From contig JAFAQO010000028.1 of assembly GCA_019246375.1 (NCBI GenBank), forward strand, positions 1 through 15,012: 15,012 nt of DNA, given 5' to 3'. The translations under genes were made by a program, and so were the position numbers. The notes beneath the pieces were generated by a model that searched no databases, was not told the origin of the DNA, and was given only the letters and a program-made list of their open reading frames with translations. Shown piece after piece: positions 1-7,441 of this stretch. Numbering within the stretch: position 1 is the stretch's first letter; each line of letters begins with the position of its first letter. Source of the DNA: Mycobacterium sp. (GTDB taxonomy: Bacteria > Actinomycetota > Actinomycetes > Mycobacteriales > Mycobacteriaceae).

Positions 1-1891
1 CAGCATGCTGCGCGTCGAGGTCGGCCAGGGCGGCGTCAAACCAGGCCAACCCCTCCCGAAGGCGTCCCCGCGCTTGCCACAGCGGCTGCAACGACGACGC
101 CAGCGCCAGGGCCAGTTCGACGTCGGAGTTTTCGCGGCTCCACGAAAACGCGGCGCGCAGGTTGTTGATCTCGACGTCTGCCTGCTCGATGCGCTGCTCA
201 TAATCACCGCCTGCCGGGGCGTCGAGCAGGGCGGCCAACGCGGTGTAGTGGTCGCGGTGACGGGACCGGACCGTGTCGGCTTCGCCGGACTCCCCAAGTT
301 TCTCGAGCGCATACTGGCGCACAGTTTCGAGAAACCGGTATCGTGTTCGGCCCCACGTGTTTTCGGCGACAACTAATGATTTGTCCACCAGCAGGGTGAG
401 CTGATCGAGCACCTGGTAGCGCTCCAGCTCACCACCGCCGGCGACTGCTTGGGCAGCGTCGAGGTCGAAGCCGCCCGGAAAGACCGCCAGCCGGCGAAAC
501 AACATCCGCTCGGGCTCGGTCAACAGCGCATGCGACCAATCCACCGAGGCGCGCAGTGTCTGCTGACGGCGCACCGCGGTGCGCGCACCGCCGGTCAGCA
601 GCCGGAAGCGGTCATGCAAACTGTCGACGATCTCGGCCAGCGACAACGCCCGCACCCGCGCTGCCGCAAGCTCGATCCCCAGCGGCAACCCATCCAGGCG
701 CCGACAGATCTCCGCGACCGGCGCGGCATTGTCGTCGGTGAGGGCGAAATCTGGCCGCACATGGCGAGCCCGGTCGGTGAACAACTCGATCGCTTCATCG
801 GCCAGCGACAGCGACGGCACCCGCCAACTCACCTCACCGGGCACGCCAATCGGCTCACGGCTGGTCGCGAGCAACGTCAGCCTCGGCGCCGCACCGAGGA
901 GAGCGGCGACTACGGCCGCGCTCGCGTCGAGTAGGTGCTCGCAGTTGTCCAACACCACCAGCATCTGGCGGTCGGCGACAAAACGGACCAGCGTGTCCAT
1001 CGTGGAGCGGCCCGGTTGATCGGGTAGCTCCAGTGCGCGAGCCACCGCGATCGGCACAACGTCGGGATCGGTGATCGGTGCCAGATCCACGTACCACGCC
1101 GCGTCGACGAACTCGCCGGCCAGCAGGCTCGCGATCTGGACTGCCAGCCGCGTTTTACCTACCCCACCCGCGCCGGTCAGGGTCACCAGCCGGTTCTCGC
1201 CCAGCAGCTCCCGCAACTTGGTCAGCTCCGCTTCGCGTCCCACAAAACTGGTCAGCTGCACCGGAAGATGCTGGGAGAAAATGGCTGTGGATACGCGAAG
1301 CGGCGGGAACTCGTTGACCAGGTCGGGATGACACAGCTGCACAACGCGTTCAGGGCGGCGAATGCCCCGGAGGGGGTACGTGCCAAGATCGGTCAGCCAA
1401 GCGCCCTCGGGGAGGCGATCGGTGACCAACTCGTCGGTCACCCCCGACACTACAGTCTGGCCCCCGTGCGCCAGATCGCGCAGCCGTGCAGTTCGGTTAA
1501 TGGTCGGACCGGCGTAGTTACCTTCATCGCGCAACTGCGCCTCGCCGGTATGCACCCCGATGCGCACCCGGATCGGGGCCAACGGCGCTAACTGCAACTG
1601 CAACGCGGCCGCCACCGCATCGGAGGCACGGGCGAACGCGGCCACAAAACTGTCGCCCTCGCCCTGCTCCACCGGCCTTACACCGTCGTGGGCCGCGATG
1701 ACGTCGGACGCGACTCGGTTGAGGCGCGCAAGGGCAGCCGTCATCTTCGCGGGCTGGGTTTCCCACAGCCGCGTGGAGCCCTCGATGTCGGCCAAAAGCA
1801 GCGTCACCGTGCCAGTCGGCAAAAGCCCGCTCACGCCCAGCTCACTCCAGTCCACCAGCGGCGTGTCCGCGCGTGGGTCGATCTGGCTCAT
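1..1891 (-). CDS. Class III adenylate cyclase-ATPase regulator (Rv0386/Rv1358/Rv2488c type), 3' end beyond the window
   Basis: The frame is open for 630 codons from ATG 1891 to the left edge. Residues about 28-180 form a class III nucleotide cyclase domain with LLLADIEGST (metal Asp35), GEGDSF (metal Asp80), and Asn132/Arg136 as transition-state residues. The two positions that normally read the purine (Lys and Asp) are Gln76 and Asn125, as I recall for Rv0386. Residues about 215-450 are an NB-ARC/AAA-like ATPase with Walker A GAGGVGKT (240-247) and Walker B LVVLDNCEHL (311-320), followed by helical repeats. Family members end in a LuxR-type helix-turn-helix, which would lie outside this window. 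The likely role is a cytoplasmic ATP-dependent transcription regulator whose cyclase may be weak. The start is uncertain: in-frame ATGs at 1903 and 1927 are possible, and none has a clear Shine-Dalgarno sequence. The gene lies downstream of the esterase and could be read through from it. Confidence 0.9.
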   Translation of the reverse strand, partial: MSQIDPRADTPLVDWSELGVSGLLPTGTVTLLLADIEGSTRLWETQPAKMTAALARLNRVASDVIAAHDGVRPVEQGEGDSFVAAFARASDAVAAALQLQLAPLAPIRVRIGVHTGEAQLRDEGNYAGPTINRTARLRDLAHGGQTVVSGVTDELVTDRLPEGAWLTDLGTYPLRGIRRPERVVQLCHPDLVNEFPPLRVSTAIFSQHLPVQLTSFVGREAELTKLRELLGENRLVTLTGAGGVGKTRLAVQIASLLAGEFVDAAWYVDLAPITDPDVVPIAVARALELPDQPGRSTMDTLVRFVADRQMLVVLDNCEHLLDASAAVVAALLGAAPRLTLLATSREPIGVPGEVSWRVPSLSLADEAIELFTDRARHVRPDFALTDDNAAPVAEICRRLDGLPLGIELAAARVRALSLAEIVDSLHDRFRLLTGGARTAVRRQQTLRASVDWSHALLTEPERMLFRRLAVFPGGFDLDAAQAVAGGGELERYQVLDQLTLLVDKSLVVAENTWGRTRYRFLETVRQYALEKLGESGEADTVRSRHRDHYTALAALLDAPAGGDYEQRIEQADVEINNLRAAFSWSRENSDVELALALASSLQPLWQARGRLREGLAWFDAALADLDAQHA

Positions 1892-1904
1892 GCTAGCCAG
1901 CATG
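1889..1904. repeat. Inverted repeat over the cyclase start codons
   Basis: The sequence CATGCTAGCCAGCATG has 6-base arms (CATGCT/AGCATG) around a 4-base spacer. It covers both candidate start codons, at 1891 and 1903. It could be an operator, or an RNA hairpin that hides the start. It could also be chance, since the arms are short. Confidence 0.3.
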
Positions 1905-1969
1905 CGGCCACCGCGAGCCCTAAACATCAGCGAAAACGCGTAGAGCCAAGCCCCACACCGCGGATTTTT

Positions 1970-3259
1970 CTAACGCCTCCCCGATACCACCCTGCCTGTG
2001 ACCGACCGTCGCTGTTTGCCATAGGTTGCGCCGAACTGCGGCACCTCAAGAGGACCGGTGTGACGGGCGGCATCGATGGCATTGCGCAGCGGGCGTGCCA
2101 ATCCCGCGAACGACGCCATGTCGAACACCATCGGCGTCAACAGCCGGTTGTGCACGAAACCGAACCCGCTGGCAGACTGGGGATCGGCCCATCCGAGAGT
2201 TCCGCCCAGACCGAAATGGCCAAAGCCCTTGAGTAGCCCGGGAATTGGCGATTCATGATATCCGAGATGGAACGGCATCGGCACCATGATGTTCAGGTCG
2301 GGCAGCATCCTCGGCCTGCCCGTCAAGCCCTCCACTAACTCCGAGGACAGGAACTGTGTTCCGTCGATGCGGCCACCGTTGGCCAGCGCAGCGTACATCT
2401 TGGCCAGGCCGCGCCCGGTGACCACGCCGTTGGCCGCGGGAACCTCGCCGTCAAGGAAGGGAATGTCGCCCTGCACAAACGATTTGATACCAGGGAAGTA
2501 CATTGCGCCCAGGGCGCCCGAGAACGGTAGACCGGCCACCCTTGGTGCGACGAAATTGAACACCGGATTGGGCCGGTTGCTCTGCGGGGCCAGAATCTGC
2601 GCGACTTTCGTCGGCGCGTCGGCCGGAGGCCGGCCGAGATGCAATCCGTCCGTGTTGAGCGGACGAGCCACCTCGGTGCGGATCAGCTCGCGCATGCCCA
2701 GACCCGTAACCGATCGGGCCAGACCGGACAGCAGCCAACCGTAGGTCAGCGCGTGATACGCCGGGGCGCCCCGCAGGTGGTCGACCGGTGCAGCGGCCAG
2801 CCGCTCCTCCATCAGGCGGTGATCCATCAACTCGGTCTTGCTGACACCCTTCAGATGCGAGAGTCCGGACCGATGACGCAAGACGTCCTGGACGGTGATG
2901 TCGGACTTGCCGTTGGCCCCGAACTCCGGCCAATAGTCGGCAACTGGCGTGTCATAGCACAGCAGCCCCCGGTCGACCAGCCGGTGAATCACCGTGGATG
3001 CGACTCCCTTGGTCGCGGAGAACACCATCGCACCGGTGTCGGCCGTCCACGGCGCCTCTCCGGCCCGGTCTAACCATCCCGCCCAGACGTCGACGACGGG
3101 CCGTCCTTCGATGTAAACGGACAGGGCCCCGCCACCGAATCGGCGCCCGGGAAACAGCCCGGCGAACAACCGGATCGCGTTTTCGAAATGCGGATCGGCG
3201 GCACCGCGGACGCCGCGTGGCAAGCCGGCGCCGGCTTGGAGAAGAGACGCTTGAGTCAC
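1970..3259 (-). CDS. LipL-like serine hydrolase of the class C beta-lactamase/esterase family
   Basis: The 429-residue product is similar along its length to mycobacterial LipL (Rv1497, also about 429 residues as I recall). It carries the beta-lactamase-fold signature: Ser81-Ala-Thr-Lys84 (SxxK nucleophile and base), the Tyr168 region AYHALTYGW, and a GHFGLGGT stretch (347-354) in place of the KTG motif. In this family the enzymes are usually esterases on short-chain or lipid esters rather than beta-lactamases. No signal peptide is evident, so a cytoplasmic or envelope-associated location is open. The start is GTG 3259; an in-frame stop lies just upstream and no better codon exists between. 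There is no good ribosome-binding site at the usual distance. It sits after the hyp operon but has its own promoter-like region, so it is probably a separate unit. I do not assign lipL itself because mycobacteria have several paralogues. Confidence 0.9.
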   Translation of the reverse strand: MTQASLLQAGAGLPRGVRGAADPHFENAIRLFAGLFPGRRFGGGALSVYIEGRPVVDVWAGWLDRAGEAPWTADTGAMVFSATKGVASTVIHRLVDRGLLCYDTPVADYWPEFGANGKSDITVQDVLRHRSGLSHLKGVSKTELMDHRLMEERLAAAPVDHLRGAPAYHALTYGWLLSGLARSVTGLGMRELIRTEVARPLNTDGLHLGRPPADAPTKVAQILAPQSNRPNPVFNFVAPRVAGLPFSGALGAMYFPGIKSFVQGDIPFLDGEVPAANGVVTGRGLAKMYAALANGGRIDGTQFLSSELVEGLTGRPRMLPDLNIMVPMPFHLGYHESPIPGLLKGFGHFGLGGTLGWADPQSASGFGFVHNRLLTPMVFDMASFAGLARPLRNAIDAARHTGPLEVPQFGATYGKQRRSVTGRVVSGRR

Positions 3260-3323
3260 TGTGCTAGCGGCACAGCTCGCGGGAGAGCCGCCGCTCCTCG
3301 CGCCCCGATGCGATCATGAAATG

Positions 3324-3353
3324 ATGCTATTACTCGTAGCGAGTCCGGGGTAA
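3324..3353 (-). promoter_or_regulatory. Probable promoter and operator of the LipL-like gene
   Basis: On the minus strand a -10 of TANNNT type (TAGCAT, 3329-3324) lies 18 bases from a -35-like TTACCC (3353-3348). That would start transcription near 3317, leaving a leader of about 58 bases. Between the two boxes is the dyad ACTCG-TAG-CGAGT (3332-3344), a usual place for a repressor. A second dyad, ATCAT-GAA-ATGAT (3313-3325), overlaps the -10. The boxes are assigned by eye. Confidence 0.4.
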
Positions 3354-3420
3354 TGAACAACCACATTGATCAGTAGTGCAGATCGAACCGACCGAACAGC
3401 CACCAGCTAAAGAAACTCGT

Positions 3421-4173
3421 TTACGCCTGCGCGAGCCGCTGATTGGTCACCGCAAGCTGGCGGGGCGTGCTGTCCGCCAACGCTTGAATCTGCCCGGGGC
3501 TCAGCCGACCACACAGCCGGCCCCAGTGGATAGCGACGTCATCGCCGACCTCGACGTCGGGCACCGCACTGTACCCGTCGGCCCACACTTCAAGTCGGCG
3601 CGGCGACGGTTCGGACAGCTCCAGCGCGTGACTGTCCCAGATCAGCGTTCGGCAGGACACTTCGATATCATTGCCGTCGCGGGAAACCACTGTGCCCCAG
3701 GTGATTCGGCAGTTTTCCAGAACGCCCATCGGGTGCTCGTCCAGTCCGCGGCCCAGCAGCCGCGACCACGGATACACCCCTAAGACGTGAAAGCAGTGGT
3801 TAGCGGCGGCTTCGCAGACCAACTCCGGGCCGAGATGCGACCAGTAGCGGCCGGCCTGCGGGCCGATGATGGCGAGTAACTCGCCAACAAACTCGCCTGC
3901 GTCGAGATCGGCGCCGACACCACCGCCCAGCCAATACGACTCGACGAGCCGGTAATCGAGCGGGTCGGCGATTCCGGTCATCTTCGACAGCACCTGCAAG
4001 TAGGGCCAGGCACCGGTGAACTTCGTCGCCGCCACCCGCACGTCGTCCACCGTCCCGTCCCGCAACGTGGCGCCCAGTGGCGGACCACAGTAGCCCAGCG
4101 CATTCGGGGCATAGGCATACCGGGCGAACATCTCGGCCCCACGGGTGTCAACCGTCGGTGCTGCCACAGTCAC
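3421..4173 (-). CDS. Hydrogenase-cluster protein of the DUF6390 type, with a possible HypC-like C-terminal domain
   Basis: This is the last gene of the hyp operon, 250 residues from GTG 4173. The GTGA overlap with the hypD stop implies translational coupling; a longer frame to ATG 4245 would run 76 bases into hypD and is not needed. I recall such proteins as DUF6390, found beside actinobacterial hydrogenase genes, with no known function. Residues 1-145 are a conserved unknown region with ARYAYAPNALGYCGPP (17-32) and NHCFHVLGVYPW (125-136), rich in Cys and His that could bind metal. Residues about 153-235 resemble HypC in layout: a Cys-led strand (NCRITWGTVVS, Cys155) and, later, VGDDVAIHWGRLCGRLSP, which parallels HypC's EWVLVHVGFAMAKID. 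No signal peptide or membrane segment is seen. The gene is real; the HypC likeness is my inference. Confidence 0.85.
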   Translation of the reverse strand: MTVAAPTVDTRGAEMFARYAYAPNALGYCGPPLGATLRDGTVDDVRVAATKFTGAWPYLQVLSKMTGIADPLDYRLVESYWLGGGVGADLDAGEFVGELLAIIGPQAGRYWSHLGPELVCEAAANHCFHVLGVYPWSRLLGRGLDEHPMGVLENCRITWGTVVSRDGNDIEVSCRTLIWDSHALELSEPSPRRLEVWADGYSAVPDVEVGDDVAIHWGRLCGRLSPGQIQALADSTPRQLAVTNQRLAQA

Positions 4174-5306
4174 AACCGCCCGGAGGACCCGACCAGCTTG
4201 ACAGCGTCGCGGTGCATCCTGCCGAAGTTGTAGTAGGCCGCACACGCGCCCTCAGGGGAGACCATGCAGGTACCAATTGGCGTCTCGGGTGTACATGCTG
4301 TTCCGAAAACTTTGCATTCCCAAGGCTTGAGCACGCCCTTGAGCACCTCACCGCATTGGCAGGCCTTCGGGTCGGCGACCCGGACGCCGGGCATCGCATA
4401 GCGCAGCTCTGCGTCGAAGTCGGCGAAATCGTCGCTGAGCCGCAGTGCGCTTTGCGAGATGAAACCCAGCCCGCGCCACTCGAAGTGCGGACGAAGGGTG
4501 AAGACCCTGCCCATCAGCGCCAACGCCGCCGGGTTGCCGTGCTCGGGCACCACCCGCGAATACTGGTTCTCCACCTCGCAACGGCCCTCGCGGATCTGGC
4601 TCAGCAGCATCGCCACCGACGCCAAGATGTCCAGCGGCTCAAAACCGGAAACTACCAACGGTTTTCCGTATACCTCCGGCACGAACCGATACGGCCGATT
4701 GCCGACGACGGTCGAGACATGTCCGGGACCGATGAAACCCGACAGCCGCAAGTCCGGTGATTCCAGGATGGCCTTGATCGGCGGCACGATCGTGACATGG
4801 TTGCAGAACACGCTGAAGTTCTTCAGCCCCAGTTCTCGTGCCCGTACCAGCGTCACCGCGGTGGACGGCACGGTGGTCTCAAACCCGATGGCGAAGAACA
4901 CCACTTGCTTGTCCGGCTTGTCGGTGGCGATCTTCAGCGCGTCCAGCGGTGAGTACACGAACCGCACATCGGCGCCGCGGGCTTTGGCGTCGAGCAGGCT
5001 GCCGTTGGAACCGGGTACCCGCATCATGTCGCCGAAACAGGTGAAGATCACGTCGGGCTGCTCGGCCAGCCACATCGCATCGTCGATGCGACCCATCGGG
5101 ATGACACAGACCGGACAGCCCGGGCCGTGTACCAACTCGACATTCTCCGGCAGCAGATGTTCGATGCCGTGCCGGTAAATGGTGTGGGTGTGGCCTCCAC
5201 ACACTTCCATGAACTTGAAATGGTCGCTATCGCCGGCCAGTCGTTCGATCGCCCGGATCAGTTTGCGGGCGGCCGCCGGGTCACGGAACTCGTCAACGAA
5301 TTTCAT
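4170..5306 (-). CDS. hypD: Hydrogenase maturation factor HypD
   Basis: HypD is the iron-sulphur scaffold on which, with HypC, the Fe(CN)2CO group of [NiFe] hydrogenase is assembled in the cytoplasm. The 378-residue product has the usual length. It shows all family motifs: CGGHTHTIYRHG (36-47), GPGCPVC (61-67, Cys64 and Cys67), GFETTVPSTA (141-150), GPGHVS (193-198), and the C-terminal cysteine cluster at Cys316, 318, 331, 338, 347 and 355 that binds the [4Fe-4S] cluster. The start at ATG 5306 has GAAGGGA upstream at a suitable distance. It lies 18 bases after hypC and overlaps the DUF6390-like gene by four bases. No key residue is missing, so it should be active. Confidence 0.98.
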   Translation of the reverse strand: MKFVDEFRDPAAARKLIRAIERLAGDSDHFKFMEVCGGHTHTIYRHGIEHLLPENVELVHGPGCPVCVIPMGRIDDAMWLAEQPDVIFTCFGDMMRVPGSNGSLLDAKARGADVRFVYSPLDALKIATDKPDKQVVFFAIGFETTVPSTAVTLVRARELGLKNFSVFCNHVTIVPPIKAILESPDLRLSGFIGPGHVSTVVGNRPYRFVPEVYGKPLVVSGFEPLDILASVAMLLSQIREGRCEVENQYSRVVPEHGNPAALALMGRVFTLRPHFEWRGLGFISQSALRLSDDFADFDAELRYAMPGVRVADPKACQCGEVLKGVLKPWECKVFGTACTPETPIGTCMVSPEGACAAYYNFGRMHRDAVKLVGSSGRL

Positions 5307-5324
5307 AGTCTGTCCCTTCGCACG

Positions 5325-5597
5325 CTAAACGATGGCCGACGAATCGAACGCTTCCATTTCAGTGGTGTACGCGTCACCAAGCTTTTTCACGGCTGCGAGC
5401 GTCAGCAACGCTTCCTTCTCATCGATCTTGGCCATAGCAAAGCCGACGTGCACAAGTACCCACTCGTCCGGCTCGGGCATGTCGTCTTCCAGCAGCCGCA
5501 CCGAGATCGTGCGCTGTACCCCACTGACGTCGACCTTGGCCAAATAGTTCGCTGCGTCGGTGATTTCGACGATCCGCCCCGGAATCCCAAGACACAT
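5325..5597 (-). CDS. hypC: Hydrogenase maturation chaperone HypC
   Basis: HypC is a small chaperone that binds HypD and then the immature hydrogenase large subunit, carrying the iron centre through its N-terminal cysteine. I choose ATG 5597 rather than GTG 5606 because it gives the essential MCLGIPGRIVEI start, with Cys2 exposed after methionine removal. It also places the AAAGGGG ribosome-binding site about ten bases upstream, whereas the GTG would nearly touch it. The 90-residue product is normal for the family and keeps EWVLVHVGFAMAKIDEKEAL (45-64), the strand and helix that close the small beta-barrel. It sits 18 bases from both hypE and hypD. This is the only canonical HypC in the window; two other genes here carry HypC-like regions. 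Confidence 0.97.
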   Translation of the reverse strand: MCLGIPGRIVEITDAANYLAKVDVSGVQRTISVRLLEDDMPEPDEWVLVHVGFAMAKIDEKEALLTLAAVKKLGDAYTTEMEAFDSSAIV

Positions 5598-5615
5598 TTC
5601 AGTCACGCCCCTTTC

Positions 5616-6731
5616 TCAGCAGATCCGCGGCAGTGGATCGCCGACGAGCATGTCGACGATCCGGGTTCCGCCGAATCCGGTACGCACCACGACAGTCTCC
5701 GCTGGTTCAGCGAGTATTTCTCCAATTTCGGCCGCATCGGCGCCCAACGGATGCGAACGCAGCGCGGCAAGCCCGGCCTCAGCCTCCTCGGGTGCGACGA
5801 CGGCAATGAACTTGCCCTCGTTGGCAACATAGAGCGGGTCGATTCCGAGCAGCTCGCACGCCCCACTCACCATTGGACGCAGTGGCAGCCGGTCCTCCTC
5901 GAGCAGCACTCCCAGACCACAGGCCTGGGCGAGTTCGTTGCACACCGTGCCCACGCCGCCGCGGGTCGGGTCGCGCAACCACCGTGTGGACGGCGCGGCA
6001 GCCAGCAATGCTTCCACCAGCGGACTGACTGAAGCAGTGTCGGAACGGATATCGGCTTCGATCGCAAGGTCGCCACGGGCCAGCATCACTGCCATACCGT
6101 GATCCCCCATCGAGCCCGACAACAGTACCTTGTCGCCGGTACGCACCGACTCCGGTGACAGCCGCCGGCCCGCCGGAATGACACCGGCGCCCGTGGTGGT
6201 GATGAACAGCCCGTCTGCGGCGCCGTTGGGCACCACCTTGGTATCACCGGTAACGATCTGAACGCCGGTGGCCGCCGCTGCCGCCGCGATGTCGGCGACG
6301 ATCTCCTTCAACTCGGCGATCGAGAAGCCCTCCTCGAGAACAAAAGCCGCCGAAATCCACTGTGGCACAGCGCCTACCACCGCGAGGTCATTGGCTGTCC
6401 CATGCACCGCCAGTGTGCCGATCGAACCGCCGGGAAAACGCCTGGGCTGCACCACAAATGAATCGGTGGACATCGCGATCCGCTCACCGCTCGGCAGGCT
6501 GAGCACCGCACCGTCGCCGAGCGACTCGAGCAGCGGATTACGGAACGCCTCCATGAACACCGCATCGACCAGCGCCGCCGAGGCCTTTCCGCCGGCGCCG
6601 TGTGCCAGCGTCACGTGTTCGTCGAGCAACCGGGGCCGCCGTCTGCGGAACGACTCGATCCGCTCGATCACCTCGCCCTCGGCGAAACGCGGGCCCGACG
6701 AAAGGTATTCGCTCGACGACTTACGACTCAT
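5616..6731 (-). CDS. hypE: Hydrogenase maturation factor HypE
   Basis: HypE takes the carbamoyl group from HypF onto its C-terminal cysteine and uses ATP to dehydrate it to thiocyanate, the source of the cyanide ligands. The product is 371 residues from ATG 6731, whose first base is the last base of the SIS-gene stop (TGATG), so the two are coupled; AGAAGGG lies upstream. A longer frame to 6860 would run into the SIS gene and is rejected. The PurM/ThiL-like ATPase motifs are present: LAHGAGGKAS, LGDGAVL, STDSFVVQPRRFPGG, HGTANDLAVVGA and VTGDTKVV. The protein ends in the required Pro-Arg-Ile-Cys tail with Cys371 terminal. Residues 1-40 are a short extra basic segment before the conserved core. 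Confidence 0.97.
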   Translation of the reverse strand: MSRKSSSEYLSSGPRFAEGEVIERIESFRRRRPRLLDEHVTLAHGAGGKASAALVDAVFMEAFRNPLLESLGDGAVLSLPSGERIAMSTDSFVVQPRRFPGGSIGTLAVHGTANDLAVVGAVPQWISAAFVLEEGFSIAELKEIVADIAAAAAATGVQIVTGDTKVVPNGAADGLFITTTGAGVIPAGRRLSPESVRTGDKVLLSGSMGDHGMAVMLARGDLAIEADIRSDTASVSPLVEALLAAAPSTRWLRDPTRGGVGTVCNELAQACGLGVLLEEDRLPLRPMVSGACELLGIDPLYVANEGKFIAVVAPEEAEAGLAALRSHPLGADAAEIGEILAEPAETVVVRTGFGGTRIVDMLVGDPLPRIC

Positions 6732-7405
6732 CAAACCGGCGACCCTTCTTTTCCGGCATGTTGCCCGTCTCGCTGGTGGACCGCCAGCCACAGCTCGTAG
6801 CCCAGCAGCGCTTGAGATTCCTGAATCCGGTGCACGCTTTGCGAACGCACGACGAAGCACACATCGACGTCCGGGGTTTTGGCGAATGCGCCGCCGTCGT
6901 ATCCGGCGAAGCCGATCGTGTACATGCCGCGGTGACGCGCCTCGCGCAACGCCGCCATCAGATTCGGCGAACTGCCGCTCGTCGACATCGCGATCGCGAT
7001 GTCCCCCGGCTTCGCTCGGGCGATCAACTGCCGGGAGAAAACCAGCTCGAATCCGACGTCATTGCCCAGCGCGGTCAGAATCGCCTGATCGGCGGTCAAC
7101 GACCAAGCAGGCAGCGGCTTTCCGATCGGCGGACGGGCGAACAACCTCGCCAGGGTTGTCGAATCGGTGCAGCTGCCGCCGTTGCCGAATGTGAACAGCC
7201 GTCCGCCTGCGGCGAACCGGCGTGCCATCTCGGTGGCGGCGGTGGCCACCAGTTCGGCGTTGGCCTCCAGCGTGGACCGGCGCAACGCCAGACTTTCGGC
7301 CGCCTTCGCCTGCGCCGACGCGGTGAGGTCAGCCAGCAGCGACTTGGGGTCGTCCTCCTGCGCGTCGATGAACGGGTACAAGAAGTTGGTCGGCTCCTCA
7401 CTCAT
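6731..7405 (-). CDS. GmhA-like SIS-domain protein of the hydrogenase operon
   Basis: The 224-residue product is one SIS (sugar isomerase) domain of the phosphoheptose isomerase/DiaA type. It has the phosphate-binding loops FGNGGS (73-78) and STSGSS (141-146), GNDVGFELVFSRQ (114-126), and a late RIQESQ (193-198). By my remembered alignment with E. coli GmhA, the metal or catalytic positions His61, Glu65 and His180 are not kept: after GNGGS the sequence reads CTDSTTLARLF, and RIQE is followed by Ser-Gln rather than Ile-His. It can probably bind a phosphosugar or similar ligand but is unlikely to make heptose, which mycobacteria do not need for LPS. I chose ATG 7405 because AAAGGGGG lies five bases upstream; a frame to 7429 exists. 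It is coupled to hypE by a one-base overlap. Its role in hydrogenase maturation is unknown, and I do not call it gmhA. Confidence 0.92.
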   Translation of the reverse strand: MSEEPTNFLYPFIDAQEDDPKSLLADLTASAQAKAAESLALRRSTLEANAELVATAATEMARRFAAGGRLFTFGNGGSCTDSTTLARLFARPPIGKPLPAWSLTADQAILTALGNDVGFELVFSRQLIARAKPGDIAIAMSTSGSSPNLMAALREARHRGMYTIGFAGYDGGAFAKTPDVDVCFVVRSQSVHRIQESQALLGYELWLAVHQRDGQHAGKEGSPV

Positions 7406-7441
7406 CGGACCCCCTTTGGTTGTCCTCATCCTCGCCGCGGC

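Noticed and set aside
1970..3259. Calling the serine hydrolase a beta-lactamase resistance gene
   Set aside because: It has the SxxK fold but no signal peptide or KTG motif, and its closest relatives are LipL-type esterases.
4170..4245. Upstream ATG extension of the DUF6390-like gene
   Set aside because: It would overlap hypD by 76 bases; GTG 4173 with a GTGA overlap is the normal operon arrangement.
5127..6032. Plus-strand open frame of 301 codons over hypD, hypC and hypE
   Set aside because: It is antisense to three intact maturation genes and shows no motif.
6731..7405. Naming this gene gmhA
   Set aside because: The SIS fold fits, but catalytic positions appear lost and the operon points to hydrogenase maturation.
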